64,000 nucleotides of DNA. Source: AP-15 sp963747735. Lineage in GTDB: Bacteria; Pseudomonadota; Alphaproteobacteria; ATCC43930; CGMCC-115725. The position numbers and the translations under genes were made by a program. The notes under the pieces are model-generated. The model did not search any database, had not been told where the DNA came from, and saw nothing but the letters and a program-made list of their open reading frames with translations. The DNA lies in the NCBI GenBank assembly GCA_963747735.1, contig CAVVGE010000015.1:62001-126000 (forward strand), given 5' to 3'. Below are positions 24,917 to 34,422 of this stretch, in pieces (the first letter of the stretch is position 1; each line of letters opens with the position of its first letter).

Positions 24917-25399
24917 TCATGCGGGGACGCCGGCCTCCTGGCGCAGGCGCTTCACCTCGGCGAGCGCGGCGCTCAACTGGTTGTTGTTCGCGGCCAGGCG
25001 CTCGGCCAGCTCCTGCATCATCGCCACCGCTATGCTCGGAAATTCCCGCACCATGCGCATAAACGGGTCTTTCGAGATGCGCAGCGTGACGAGCCGGCCC
25101 TTGGCGCGCACCGTCGCCGAGCGCGGCACATTGCCGAGGATCGCCATCTCGCCGGTGATCTCGTTGGCGCCGAGAGTCGCCAGCACCACCGGCCCGGCCG
25201 AAGTTTCGGCGACGACCTCGGCTTCGCCTTCGATGATCAGATAGGCGGCGTCGCCCGGGTCGCCCTGGCGGAACAGCTGCTTGCCGTCGTCGAACGCGAT
25301 CCGCTCACTCATAAACGCCAAGAGCTTGAGCTTGGCCGGCTCGATCTCGGCGAAGTACCGCACGCGCCGCAGCAGCTCGAACTCCTGCTTCAGGCTCAT
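24917..25399 (-). CDS. cyclic-nucleotide-binding domain protein
   Basis: A 160-residue single-domain protein of the Crp-type cNMP-binding fold. FDDGKQLFRQGDPGDAAYLIIEGEAEV is the first conserved block, and the phosphate-binding region is EITGEMAILGNVPRSATVRAKG with the Glu/Arg pair expected for cyclic nucleotide binding. No helix-turn-helix follows; the C-terminus is a short helix rich in coiled-coil residues (MQELAERLAANNNQLSAALAEVKRLRQE). It therefore acts as a sensor or regulatory subunit rather than a transcription factor. The GGAGGAGGAA site gives strong translation. It lies 30 bases after the unusual ABC exporter gene, so a regulatory partnership is plausible. Confidence 0.85.
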   Translation of the reverse strand: MSLKQEFELLRRVRYFAEIEPAKLKLLAFMSERIAFDDGKQLFRQGDPGDAAYLIIEGEAEVVAETSAGPVVLATLGANEITGEMAILGNVPRSATVRAKGRLVTLRISKDPFMRMVREFPSIAVAMMQELAERLAANNNQLSAALAEVKRLRQEAGVPA

Positions 25400-25429
25400 T
25401 TCCTCCTCCCGCCGGTCTGTCCGGCTTGC

Positions 25430-28243
25430 TCATTCTGCCGCGACCAGCATCGACAACAGCGAACCCTTGGGCGCCAGCTCCTCCGGGGTGCCCTGCTCCT
25501 GCAGCTTGCCGCCGCTCATCACCAGGACCCGGTCGAAATTGCGCGCGAGGCTGGCGCGGTGCAGCACCCAGACCAGACCGCGGCCGGCGAGCTCGTCGAA
25601 GAGCCCCTTGGCGACCTTGGCCTGGACCGCGCCGTCGAGCGCCGAGGTCGCCTCGTTCAGGATCAAGAGATCGGGGCGTTTGAGGACCGCGCGTGCGATC
25701 GCCGCCTTTTGCCGCTCGGCCAGCGACAGGCGCGACCCGCCGGTGCCGACATTGTAGTCGAGCCCGACTTCGATCACCGTTTGGCGCAAGCCGAGCTGGT
25801 CGATGACCTCAGCGATCAGCGCCGGGACGCGTACCGGAGCGTCCGCCTCGCCATAGGCGATCTTGCCGAACAGGATGTTGTCCTGCACCGAGGCGGCGGC
25901 GTTGTAGCGCTCGGCGTCGAAAAACGCGATTTCGTCCTGCGCCTCGGGTGGCAAATCGGCCCGGAACACGCGCCGCGCTTCGAGCAGGCGCTGCTGCATT
26001 TCCTCGTCGAGCACGTCGAGCCGGTGCCGCGCCGGGACCAGCCGGAACGGCAGCGACAGCAGCTGGGCCCGGTCGGCCCGGTTCAGCGCCGCGGCGCCGC
26101 CCTTGCCGATGCGCCCGAGGATCGCCTTGAATTCCGGCAGATCATCGGCGCTGATAAAGCTGAACTGCTCGAAAAACGCGTGGTCGGACGGCAGGTCGGC
26201 GAACAGCTCGACCATGGTTTCGGCGACTTCCTTGCCGGTCTCGATCAAATCCTCGATCAGCCCGACCTTGGTCAGCACCTGTCGCACATAGGTGTTGCCG
26301 GCCAGCGCGTCGAATTCGAAGGCCGGCCCGATCGGCGTGCCGAACAAGAGGTTCTCGGCCACCGAGGCATTGGCGTTGAAGCGCTCCAAATCATAGGTCT
26401 CGACGAGGTTCGCGATGCCGTCTTCGGCGAGGCGGCGGGCCAGCGCATGGCGCGCTTCGAGAAGCCTCGCCGCAGCCTCTGGGAAGGCGTCGGGATCGAG
26501 CCGCCAGCGCAAGCCCAGCGCATAGACGTCGTTGTCGGAATCGAGCGCGGCGAGGATTTCGGTGATGCGGCGCAGCAGCGCTGCGTGGTCGGCCACTCCG
26601 GCCGCCTGATAATCGATCCAGTCGGCGTGGAGGTCGAAATCGATGTTGCCGGATTTCTGCGCCTCCATCAGCTGCCTGGCGCGGCGGCGGGCCTCCGCCG
26701 GCTCGTATTCGGCCGGGCGTAGCGGGGTATGGCGCAACGACAGCAGCAGATTGTCGCGCAAGCTGCCGGCAAAGAGATAGGGTGTCGCGCCGACATAGCC
26801 GATGCGCCGGCCGACGACCGCGACCGGCGCGGTGGCGAGGTCGAGCCCGCCGATCGTGATCCGGCCGCTGGTCGGCCGCACCAGGCGGGCGAGCAGCAGC
26901 GCGAGTTCGTTCTTGCCGCTGCCGCCCTGCCCGGTGATCGCGATATGCCGGTCGAGCGGTGCGGTAAAGCTGACCGCATCGACGACGCGGCTGCCGTCCT
27001 CCTCGGCGAGCGACAAATTGGCGGCAACGATCTCGCCGGCGAGCGGCGGCACATTGGGTGGGGTTTCGAGCTGAAGCCGGGCATCCATCAGCCCGCCGGG
27101 CTGGAACTGCTCGACGATCTGGTCGTATTTGATCTTCGAATCCTGAAAGCTCTGGTAGAAAACCAGCAGCTCGTTGAACGGCGACGCCAGGTCCTTGTAG
27201 GCGAGCAGCACTGCCAGCAGCGAGCCGACCGAAAGGCTGCCTTTGATCACCAGATAACCGCCGATCGAGAAAAAGAAGAACGGCGTCAGCTGGTTCAAGA
27301 AGTTGTTCAAAAACTTGACGAAAAACTTGCGCTGGTAGACCTCGAAACGGATGTCGTAAATCCTGCCCAAAAGCGCGGCGAACCCGGCCAATTGCAATTT
27401 GGCCCCGTCATTGGCGAGGATGTCGGCGATCCCGCTCGCCAATTCCTGCACCCGGTCGGCGACCTGGCGCACCGTGCGCACGCGCTGACGGTTGAGCAGG
27501 TTGACCTTGCGCTGCAATTTCGGGATGACGTAGCCCTGGATCGGGTAAAGCGCCACCGCCGCGAAGCCGAGCACCGGGTCCTGCATGAACATGAAAAAGA
27601 TGTTGGTCAGCAGGGTGCCGCCCTGAAACGCCGGCAGCGCCACCGCGTCGCCGACAAAGCCGCCGAGCAACTCGCATTCCGCGGTGATCATCGGAATGAT
27701 CTGGGCGGACGAATTCTTCTCGAAATAAGACAGCGGGAACAGCAGCATCCGCTGATAGAGCTGATAGCGGAAGCGCCGCAGCATGCGTTCGCCGAGCCGG
27801 CCCTTATAGGTGTTTAAATAATACTTGAAGGCGCCGTTAACCAGCACCAGCAGCAGAAAGGCAAAGCACAGCAGCAAGAGATAGCTGATCTGGTCGAGCT
27901 GGATGCCGAAAAAAGTCTGGACCGTGTATTTCGGCTTGATCGCCTTGTTGGTGATGATTTTTGGCAATTCCAGCGAATAATAGAGAAAGGGGAACGAGGC
28001 CAGGGTCAGCAGCAATAGGATGATCTGGTGGCGCAGGCTGTAACGCAGGATGAACCGATAGATCGACGGCTCGAGCGCGGCCGGGTTCTCGGCCGGCTTG
28101 TCCGGCGGCTCGGGCGGCGGCGCCGCGGCCCGCTCCAGACGCTGGGCCGGCGACGGCGGAAGGCGGCCGCGCACCGGCCGCACCAGCTCTTCGGCAGCGG
28201 TGGCGAACCCCGGGATTCCTGTCATCGCCTGGGCTTTCACCAA
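25430..28243 (-). CDS. large ABC exporter-like protein with split, degenerate nucleotide-binding domain
   Basis: A 937-residue membrane ABC protein. A Pro-rich N-terminus is followed by an exporter-type transmembrane domain (helices near 72-97, 119-143, 215-245 and 315-350). The nucleotide-binding domain then runs from about 425 to 925, twice the normal length. Walker A is GQGGSGKNELALLL (Lys444, with Asn in place of Ser/Thr). The Q-loop Gln is missing (YVGATPYLF). The signature is LSLAERQ instead of LSGGQ. Walker B reads LLILNEATSALD (Asn863 for Asp, Glu864 kept), and the switch His895 is present. A roughly 330-residue insertion splits the domain. The start is TTG 28243, GTG 28240 or ATG 28225. 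It diverges from the glycosyltransferase operon, suggesting a polysaccharide-related role. Confidence 0.85.
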   Translation of the reverse strand: MVKAQAMTGIPGFATAAEELVRPVRGRLPPSPAQRLERAAAPPPEPPDKPAENPAALEPSIYRFILRYSLRHQIILLLLTLASFPFLYYSLELPKIITNKAIKPKYTVQTFFGIQLDQISYLLLLCFAFLLLVLVNGAFKYYLNTYKGRLGERMLRRFRYQLYQRMLLFPLSYFEKNSSAQIIPMITAECELLGGFVGDAVALPAFQGGTLLTNIFFMFMQDPVLGFAAVALYPIQGYVIPKLQRKVNLLNRQRVRTVRQVADRVQELASGIADILANDGAKLQLAGFAALLGRIYDIRFEVYQRKFFVKFLNNFLNQLTPFFFFSIGGYLVIKGSLSVGSLLAVLLAYKDLASPFNELLVFYQSFQDSKIKYDQIVEQFQPGGLMDARLQLETPPNVPPLAGEIVAANLSLAEEDGSRVVDAVSFTAPLDRHIAITGQGGSGKNELALLLARLVRPTSGRITIGGLDLATAPVAVVGRRIGYVGATPYLFAGSLRDNLLLSLRHTPLRPAEYEPAEARRRARQLMEAQKSGNIDFDLHADWIDYQAAGVADHAALLRRITEILAALDSDNDVYALGLRWRLDPDAFPEAAARLLEARHALARRLAEDGIANLVETYDLERFNANASVAENLLFGTPIGPAFEFDALAGNTYVRQVLTKVGLIEDLIETGKEVAETMVELFADLPSDHAFFEQFSFISADDLPEFKAILGRIGKGGAAALNRADRAQLLSLPFRLVPARHRLDVLDEEMQQRLLEARRVFRADLPPEAQDEIAFFDAERYNAAASVQDNILFGKIAYGEADAPVRVPALIAEVIDQLGLRQTVIEVGLDYNVGTGGSRLSLAERQKAAIARAVLKRPDLLILNEATSALDGAVQAKVAKGLFDELAGRGLVWVLHRASLARNFDRVLVMSGGKLQEQGTPEELAPKGSLLSMLVAAE

Positions 28244-28310
28244 AAGATCATTTCGCGGCGGAGGCTTCTATGCAATAGTCTCAGGCGCGCTGTCGTGCGG
28301 GGGGCCAGGC
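28244..28310. promoter_or_regulatory. divergent promoter region between ABC exporter and glycosyltransferase operon
   Basis: Only 67 bases separate the start codons of the two divergent genes. The interval is less GC-rich than its surroundings, so both promoters probably overlap here and the two transcription units may be co-regulated. No consensus hexamers stand out. Confidence 0.4.
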
Positions 28311-29537
28311 GTGGCCGGTCGTCGTCATCATAAACGGGTGCTCATCTACAGCCACGACAGCTTCGGCCTCGGCCATTTGCGCCGCTGCCGGGCGATCGCC
28401 CATGCGCTGGTCGATGCCGACCCCGCGCTGTCGGTGCTGATCTTGTCCGGGTCGCCGATCATCGGCAGCTTCGACTTCCGCTCGCGGGTAGATTTTGTGC
28501 GGGTGCCGGGCGTCATCAAGCTGCGCAACGGCGAATATGTTTCGCTCAACCTCCATATCGACATCGACGAGACGCTGGCGATGCGCTCGTCGATCATCCG
28601 CCACACCGCCGACATCTTCGATCCGGATTTGATGATCATCGACAAGGAGCCGCTGGGTCTGCGCGGCGAGGTGCGCGACACGCTGCACCTCTTGCAGCGG
28701 CGCAAGGCGGCGGTGATCCTGGGGCTGCGCGACGTGATGGACGATCCCGACGCGCTTGAAAGCGAGTGGGCGCGCAAGAACGCGGTCCCGGCCTTGTCGG
28801 AATTTTACGACGAGATCTGGGTGTACGGCCTGCCGCAGATTTGCGACCCGCTGGCGGGGCTGAAGGTGCCGGCGAGCGTGCGCCGGCGCATGGTCTATAC
28901 CGGCTATCTGCGGCGCTCCGCCAACGAGCCGGTGCCGTCGCCCGAAACCCAGGGCATCCTCGACAGCGAGTTCCTGCTGGTCACGACCGGCGGCGGCGGC
29001 GACGGCGACGCGCTGATCGATCTGGTGCTCTGCGCCTATGAGCACGACCGCGACATTCCGCTTCCGGCGCTCCTCGTTTACGGACCCTTTATGCTGCCCG
29101 AGCAGCAGGCGGCTTTTACCGCCCGCGCGGCGCGGTTGCCGAATATCCGCGCGATCACCTTCGATGCCCGGCTCGAAGCGCTGATGGCGCGTGCCGCCGG
29201 CGTCGTCGCAATGGGCGGCTACAATACGTTTTGCGAAATCCTGTCCTTTGACAAACGAGCGCTGATCGTGCCGCGCACCGTGCCGCGGCTGGAGCAGCAG
29301 ATCAGGACCGAGCGCGCCGCAGCGCTCGGCCTTGTCGCCATGCTGTCCGAAGAGGAGGGGCGCGACCCGCGGGTGATGGCGGCGGCGCTGCGCCGGCTGA
29401 CCCGGCAGCCGGTGCCGTCGAGCGTGATCATCCCGGGCTTGCTCGACGGCATGCAAAACGTCAACCGGCTCGCCGGCAAATGGCTCGGGCGCGGGCGCGG
29501 CCTGCGTCCCGCCGCCGGAGCCCGATTGCGCGCCTGA
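28311..29537 (+). CDS. MurG-like glycosyltransferase 1
   Basis: A 408-residue GT-B fold glycosyltransferase of the MurG/GT28-like superfamily. The N-terminal Rossmann half opens with KRVLIYSHDSFGLGHLRRC, where the Gly-rich loop and His are typical for acceptor binding. The C-terminal half has the nucleotide-sugar site (VTTGGGGDGDALIDL, GVVAMGGYNTFCEILSFDKRALIVPR). The GTG at 28311 is the most plausible start because homology begins just after it and the upstream frame has no homology. It has a paralogue in the same operon at 31948-33144. It probably adds one sugar of a surface polysaccharide or a secondary glycan. Donor and acceptor are unknown. Confidence 0.85.
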   Translation: MAGRRHHKRVLIYSHDSFGLGHLRRCRAIAHALVDADPALSVLILSGSPIIGSFDFRSRVDFVRVPGVIKLRNGEYVSLNLHIDIDETLAMRSSIIRHTADIFDPDLMIIDKEPLGLRGEVRDTLHLLQRRKAAVILGLRDVMDDPDALESEWARKNAVPALSEFYDEIWVYGLPQICDPLAGLKVPASVRRRMVYTGYLRRSANEPVPSPETQGILDSEFLLVTTGGGGDGDALIDLVLCAYEHDRDIPLPALLVYGPFMLPEQQAAFTARAARLPNIRAITFDARLEALMARAAGVVAMGGYNTFCEILSFDKRALIVPRTVPRLEQQIRTERAAALGLVAMLSEEEGRDPRVMAAALRRLTRQPVPSSVIIPGLLDGMQNVNRLAGKWLGRGRGLRPAAGARLRA

Positions 29538-29540
29538 CCC

Positions 29541-30833
29541 GTGCCGGACTCGCTGGCGGCGCGCGGCGGAGGACGGGTCGCGTTTGTCCTCAAAGGGTAT
29601 CCGCGGCTGTCGGAAACCTTTATCGCGCAGGAGATCCTGGCGCTCGAGCGGCGCGGCCTCGACATCCTGATCGTCTCGTTGCGCCAGCCGACCGACCGGG
29701 CGGCGCACCCGGTGCACCGCCAGATCGCGGCGGCGCTGCTCTATCTGCCGGAATACCTCTATCGGGAGCCGCGCCGGGTGGGGCGGGGCTGGCGGCGCGC
29801 GCGCCGGCGAGCCGGCTATCGCCGGGCATGGCGCATCTGGCTCGCCGATCTCTTGCGCGACCCGACCCCGAACCGGGTGCGCCGCTTTGGCCAGGCGCTG
29901 GTGCTGGCGGCCGAGCTGCCGGCCGATATCGGCCATCTCCATGCCCATTTTTTGCATACGCCGGCCTCGGTCGCGCGCTATGCGGCGCTGATCTGCGGGC
30001 TCGACTGGACGGTGTCGGCGCACGCCAAGGACATCTGGACCACACCCGGCTGGGACAAGGCGGAAAAGCTCGGATCGGCGGCGTGGGCGGTGACCTGCAC
30101 CCGCGCCGGCCACGCCGATCTCGCCGCCCTGGCGCCAGACCCGAGCCGCGTCGGCCTCGTCTATCACGGGCTCGATCTCGATCTGTTTCCACCGCCGCCG
30201 CCGCGACCGCCGCGCGGCGACGGCAGCGATCCGCAGCGCCCGGTGGTGCTGCTGTCGGTCGGCCGGGCGGTCGCCAAAAAAGGCTATGACGACCTGCTCT
30301 CGGCGCTGGCGCTGCTGCCCGACGGGCTTCTCTGGCGCCTCGTCCATATCGGCGGCGGCGCGCTGGCGGCGGCGCTGCGGCGCCGGGCCGGCGAGCTGGG
30401 CTTGGCGCAGCGTATCGGCTGGCGCGGCGCCTTGCCGCAACCCGAGGTGCTCGACGCCTATCGCGCCGCCGATCTCTTTGTGCTCGCCGCCAAGATCGGG
30501 CCCGACGGCGACCGCGACGGCCTGCCCAATGTGCTGATGGAGGCGCAGAGCCAGCGCCTCGCCTGCATTGCGACAAGGGTGTCGGGGATCCCCGAGCTGA
30601 TCGAGGATGGCGCGACCGGCGTCCTCGTCCCGCCGGCCGACCCGCCGGCGCTCGCCGCGGCGCTCGAAAGCTTGATCGGCGACCCGGTCCGGCGCGCGGC
30701 TCTCGGGCTCGCCGGCGAGCAACGGGTGCGCACCGCCTTTGCGATGCAACGCGGCATCGACGCGCTCGCCCGCCGCTTTGGCTTGCCGGCGGCAGCACCC
30801 GTTGGCGCGCCGCAATCGATCGACGCCGGCTGA
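29541..30833 (+). CDS. GT4-family glycosyltransferase
   Basis: A 430-residue retaining GT-B glycosyltransferase. The N-terminus (RVAFVLKGYPRLSETFIAQEILALERRG) is the signature of the WcaL/colanic-acid-like GT4 group. The central HLHAHFLHTPASVARYAAL and SAHAKDIW motifs match it, and the C-terminal donor domain has LLSVGRAVAKKGYDDLL and a GLPNVLMEAQSQRLACIATRVSGIPELI block holding the EX7E-type glutamates. The start is GTG, 3 bases after the previous stop. It sits in the five-gene glycan operon and should add a hexose such as mannose or galactose, though the sugar cannot be read from sequence alone. Confidence 0.9.
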   Translation: MPDSLAARGGGRVAFVLKGYPRLSETFIAQEILALERRGLDILIVSLRQPTDRAAHPVHRQIAAALLYLPEYLYREPRRVGRGWRRARRRAGYRRAWRIWLADLLRDPTPNRVRRFGQALVLAAELPADIGHLHAHFLHTPASVARYAALICGLDWTVSAHAKDIWTTPGWDKAEKLGSAAWAVTCTRAGHADLAALAPDPSRVGLVYHGLDLDLFPPPPPRPPRGDGSDPQRPVVLLSVGRAVAKKGYDDLLSALALLPDGLLWRLVHIGGGALAAALRRRAGELGLAQRIGWRGALPQPEVLDAYRAADLFVLAAKIGPDGDRDGLPNVLMEAQSQRLACIATRVSGIPELIEDGATGVLVPPADPPALAAALESLIGDPVRRAALGLAGEQRVRTAFAMQRGIDALARRFGLPAAAPVGAPQSIDAG

Positions 30834-30844
30834 GCCGCGGCGCG

Positions 30845-31951
30845 ATGCGGATCGCGTTTTATGCGCCGCTAAAGCCGCCGGACCATCCGGTGCCGTCGGG
30901 CGACCGGCGCATGGCGCAGCTCTTTCTGGCCGCGCTCAGAGGGGCCGGTCACGAGCCGGCGCTGGCGGCGCGCCTGCGCAGCTTCGAGGGACCGGGCAAC
31001 GCGCCGCGGCAGGAGCGGCTGGCGGCGCTCGGGCGCAAGCTCGCCCTCCGGTATCTGCGCCAGTGCCGCGCCGCGCCGCAGACGGCACCCGAGCTGTGGT
31101 TCACCTACCACATCTACCACAAGGCACCCGACTGGCTCGGCCCGACCGTCGCCGCCGGGCTCGGCATTCCCTATGTCGTGGCCGAAGCCTCGTTTGCGCC
31201 AAAGCAGTCCGCCGGGCGCTGGGCCTTGGGGCATCGCGCCGCGGAGCAGGCGATCCGGCAGGCCGCCGCGGTCATCGGCCTCAACCCCGCCGATCGCGGC
31301 TGCGTCTTGCCGCTGCTGCGCACCGCGGCGCAATGGGTGGCGATGACGCCGTTTCTCGACGCCCGCGCGCTGCCGGTGCGGACGGGGTCTGGCGGCGGCG
31401 CGCCGCGGTTGATCGCCGTCGCGATGATGCGGCCGGGCGACAAGCTCGCCTCCTATCGCGTCCTCGGCGCCGCGCTGGCGCGGCTTTGCGATCTCCCTTG
31501 GTCGCTGGAGGTGGTCGGCGACGGCGCGGCGCGGCCCGATGTCGAGCGTGCGCTGGCGCCGCTCGGCAATCGTGTGCGGTGGTCGGGCGCGCTCGACGCC
31601 GATCATGTCGCCCGGCGGCTCGCGGCGGCCGATCTCTGCGTTTGGCCGGCGGTCAACGAGGCCTTTGGCATGGCCTTGCTCGAAGCCCAGGCGGTGGGGC
31701 TGCCGGTGGTGGCGGGGTTGGCGGGCGGGGTCGGCGAGGTCGTTGCGAGCGGGCTGACGGGGCTCCTTGTCGCGCCGGGCGACCCGGCGGCGTTCGCCGC
31801 TGCGGTGCGCGAGCTGCTGGCCGACCGCGAACGGCTCGCCGCCTTTGGCGCCGCGGCGCGGCAGCGCGTGCTGGCCCGCCACGATGTTGCCGGCGCCGCC
31901 CGCCGGCTCGACGAAATCTTCGACGGCTTATGCCGGCGGCAGGCGGCGTGA
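30845..31951 (+). CDS. GT4-family glycosyltransferase
   Basis: A 368-residue GT-B glycosyltransferase. The N-terminus MRIAFYAPLKPPDHPVPSGDRRMAQLF is characteristic of a GT4 subgroup found next to MurG-like transferases in alphaproteobacteria. The donor-binding half contains LIAVAMMRPGDKLASYRVLG, VRWSGALDADHVARRLAAADLCVWP and the EX7E block NEAFGMALLEAQAVGLPVV. It starts 11 bases after the preceding gene, and its TGA overlaps the GTG start of the next one. The acceptor and linkage are unknown. Confidence 0.88.
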   Translation: MRIAFYAPLKPPDHPVPSGDRRMAQLFLAALRGAGHEPALAARLRSFEGPGNAPRQERLAALGRKLALRYLRQCRAAPQTAPELWFTYHIYHKAPDWLGPTVAAGLGIPYVVAEASFAPKQSAGRWALGHRAAEQAIRQAAAVIGLNPADRGCVLPLLRTAAQWVAMTPFLDARALPVRTGSGGGAPRLIAVAMMRPGDKLASYRVLGAALARLCDLPWSLEVVGDGAARPDVERALAPLGNRVRWSGALDADHVARRLAAADLCVWPAVNEAFGMALLEAQAVGLPVVAGLAGGVGEVVASGLTGLLVAPGDPAAFAAAVRELLADRERLAAFGAAARQRVLARHDVAGAARRLDEIFDGLCRRQAA

Positions 31952-33144
31952 CCCCTTCGGTCCTCTTCTACGTCCAGCATCTGCTCGGGATCGGGCATGC
32001 CCGGCGCGCCATGCATCTCGCCGCGGCAATGCGGTCCGAGGGGATGGCGGTGACCGTCGTTGCGGGCGGCGAGCCGGTGCCGTCCTTTGGTATCCCGGAC
32101 GCGGCCCTGGTCCAGCTGCCGCCGATCCGGGCGCGCGATGCGGGGTTCAAACACCTCGTCGATAGCGCCGGCAACCCAATCGACGACCGGCTGCGCGAGG
32201 CGCGACGGGAGGCGCTGCTGGCCGCGTTTGCCGCGGCGCGGCCCGATGCGCTGATACTGGAGGCGTTTCCGTTTGGCCGCCGCGCCTTTCGCTTTGAGCT
32301 CGACCCGCTGATCGAGGCGGCGCGCAGGCGCGAGCCGCCCGCTCTTGTCTTGTGCTCGCTGCGCGACATCGTCGTGATGCCGGACGATCCGCGCCGCCAG
32401 CGCGACATCCTCGACCGGGTGCGGGCCGATTTCGATGCGGTGCTGGTGCATGGCGACCCGAGCCTCGTCCGGCTCGACGAAAGCTTCCCGCCCGCGGCAG
32501 AGCTCGGCCGGCGCCTGATCTATACCGGCTATGTCGCCGCCTCCGGCCAAACCGCGGAAGGCGCCGAGGGCGCCGGCGAGGTCCTGGTGTCGGCCGGCGG
32601 CGGCGCGGTCGGCGGCAGATTGCTGGCGGCGGCGCTCGAAGCGCGGCGCCGGGGCTGCCTCGCCGATTTGCCGTGGCGGCTCCTCGCCGGCCCCAATCTG
32701 CCGCAATCCGAATACGCAGCGCTGGCGCAAGACCTGCCCGGCCGCGTCATGCTCGAACGCTATCGCGCCGACTTCCCGCAGATGCTGCGGCATTGCCGGG
32801 TTTCGATCAGCCAGGCCGGGTACAACACCGTGCTCGACATTCTCGCCGCCCGCTGTCCCGCCGTGCTGGTGCCGTTTGCCGCCGAGCGCGAGACCGAGCA
32901 GGCGCTGCGCGCCGAAAAGCTCGCCGGGCGCGGCGTCGTCGAGATCGTCGCCGAGCGCGAGCTCACGGCCGGCCGGCTCGCCGCGGCGATCGAGCGCAGC
33001 CTCGGCCGGCGCCCGCCGAGGCTCGCCATCGACACCGCGGGGGCCCCGCGCAGCGCGCGGATCGTGGCCCAAATGATCGCCGGGCGCGCGAGCGGCGTTC
33101 GGAATTTTGTAACGCGGGCGAGTGATTGTATGATCGGTCGATGA
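31948..33144 (+). CDS. MurG-like glycosyltransferase 2
   Basis: A 398-residue paralogue of the enzyme at 28311-29537. The N-terminal loop is SVLFYVQHLLGIGHARRAMHLAAAM, and the donor-site region is SISQAGYNTVLDILAARCPAVLVPF. Both proteins share a central I/VYTGY motif (RRMVYTGYLRRS and RRLIYTGYVAAS). The GTG at 31948 overlaps the previous stop as GTGA and is preferred; an in-frame ATG at 31930 would add six residues. Its own stop overlaps the next gene as ATGA. The presence of two distant copies in one operon suggests they act on successive steps or different sugars. Confidence 0.86.
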   Translation: MTPSVLFYVQHLLGIGHARRAMHLAAAMRSEGMAVTVVAGGEPVPSFGIPDAALVQLPPIRARDAGFKHLVDSAGNPIDDRLREARREALLAAFAAARPDALILEAFPFGRRAFRFELDPLIEAARRREPPALVLCSLRDIVVMPDDPRRQRDILDRVRADFDAVLVHGDPSLVRLDESFPPAAELGRRLIYTGYVAASGQTAEGAEGAGEVLVSAGGGAVGGRLLAAALEARRRGCLADLPWRLLAGPNLPQSEYAALAQDLPGRVMLERYRADFPQMLRHCRVSISQAGYNTVLDILAARCPAVLVPFAAERETEQALRAEKLAGRGVVEIVAERELTAGRLAAAIERSLGRRPPRLAIDTAGAPRSARIVAQMIAGRASGVRNFVTRASDCMIGR

Positions 33145-33950
33145 TCGATTTGCCGCGCGCCACCGAGACGCCGGTCGCGAGCGCGGGGTGGCGCGATCTG
33201 GAAGAGGAGCTCGAGCTCTGGGAGGAAACCGGCCGGATGGCCACCTTGTGGTGGCGCGACGACGATGCGGCGGCGGCGAGCGAGCGGCTCGACCGGTTGC
33301 TGGCGCTCGCCGGGGGCGTGCCGTTGGCGCTCGCCGTGATCCCGGCGGCGGCGGAGCCTGGCCTCGCACGGCGGCTTGCCGGGATGCCGTCGGTTGCGGT
33401 GCTGCAGCATGGCTGGCGTCATCTCAACCACGCCCTCGACCGCAAAAAAAGCGAGTTTCCGCCGAGCCGCCAGCGCGCTGCGGTCGCTGCCGATCTCGGC
33501 GCCGGCCGGATGCGGCTCGGGCAGCTCTTCGGCGCGACCGCGCTCGCCGTCCTGGCGCCGCCTTGGAACCGATTCGACGATGCCTTTTTGCCGGTCCTCG
33601 CCGATCGCGGCATCGGCGCGCTCTCCCGGATCAAGGCTAGGCGGACGGCATGGCCGGCGCCGGATGTGATCGAGGCCAATGTCCACGTCGATCTCGTCGC
33701 GTGGCGCGGCGATCGCGGATTTGTCGGCGAGGGAGCGGCGCTTGCCGGGATTGTCGGGCATTTGCGCGGGCGTCGGCGGGGCCGCTGCGACCCCGGCGAG
33801 CCGACTGGAATTTTGACCCATCATTTGGTGCAGGACGAGCGGGCCGAGGCTTTTCTTACCCGGCTCGTGGCGGTGACCCGCGCCTGTCGGGCGGCGCGGT
33901 GGCTCGATGCGCGCGCCGTGTTCGGCGCCGCGGATGGCGGCTGCGAATGA
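33141..33950 (+). CDS. polysaccharide deacetylase-like (CE4-fold) protein
   Basis: A 269-residue protein resembling the NodB-fold deacetylases. The metal-binding elements appear as WWRDDDAAAASERLDRLL (the Asp-Asp motif), LQHGWRHLNHA (the HxxxH motif) and LAPPWNRFDDAFL (the Pro-Trp-Asn-Arg substrate motif). A late LTHHLVQDE motif fits the catalytic His. It would remove acetyl groups from the glycan made by the upstream transferases. It has no obvious signal peptide, so it may act on a cytoplasmic lipid-linked intermediate. The start and stop codons overlap both neighbours as ATGA. Confidence 0.83.
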   Translation: MIDLPRATETPVASAGWRDLEEELELWEETGRMATLWWRDDDAAAASERLDRLLALAGGVPLALAVIPAAAEPGLARRLAGMPSVAVLQHGWRHLNHALDRKKSEFPPSRQRAAVAADLGAGRMRLGQLFGATALAVLAPPWNRFDDAFLPVLADRGIGALSRIKARRTAWPAPDVIEANVHVDLVAWRGDRGFVGEGAALAGIVGHLRGRRRGRCDPGEPTGILTHHLVQDERAEAFLTRLVAVTRACRAARWLDARAVFGAADGGCE

Positions 33951-34422
33951 GCCAGCACGCCTATCCGAGCTCGGCGATGATCGGCGATTACGCGCGCGCC
34001 GCCGCCGGTCTGCTGCCGAGTGCCGCGATCCTGGCGACGATGCCGCTGGCATCGCCCGCCGCCGCCGTGCTGGCGGCGCTGACCGCGCTCTTCGGGGTGT
34101 TCGGCCTGCGCACCGCGCTGCGCCACGGCACGCGGCTGGAGCTGAGCGAGACCGGCCTCGTCGCCGCGGGGCCGCTCGGCGCGGCGATCCCTTGGGCCGA
34201 GCTCGACCGCATCAAGCTCGCCTATTATTCGACCCGGCGCGACCGCAAAGCGGGCTGGATGCAGCTCGAGTTGCGGGCCGGCCGATCGACGCTGCGCCTC
34301 GACAGCCGGATCGAGGGGTTTGCCCTCGTGGTCGAGCGGGCGGCCGCGGCGGCGCGGGGTCGCGGCCTGGTCTTGAGCGCGGCGACCACCTCCAATCTCG
34401 AAGCTCTCGGGCGAGGTGCGGT

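Noticed and set aside
28281..30815. An 844-codon open frame antisense to the first glycosyltransferase genes
   Set aside because: It mirrors the third-position bias of the real genes and has no recognisable domain; the plus-strand glycosyltransferases have clear motifs.
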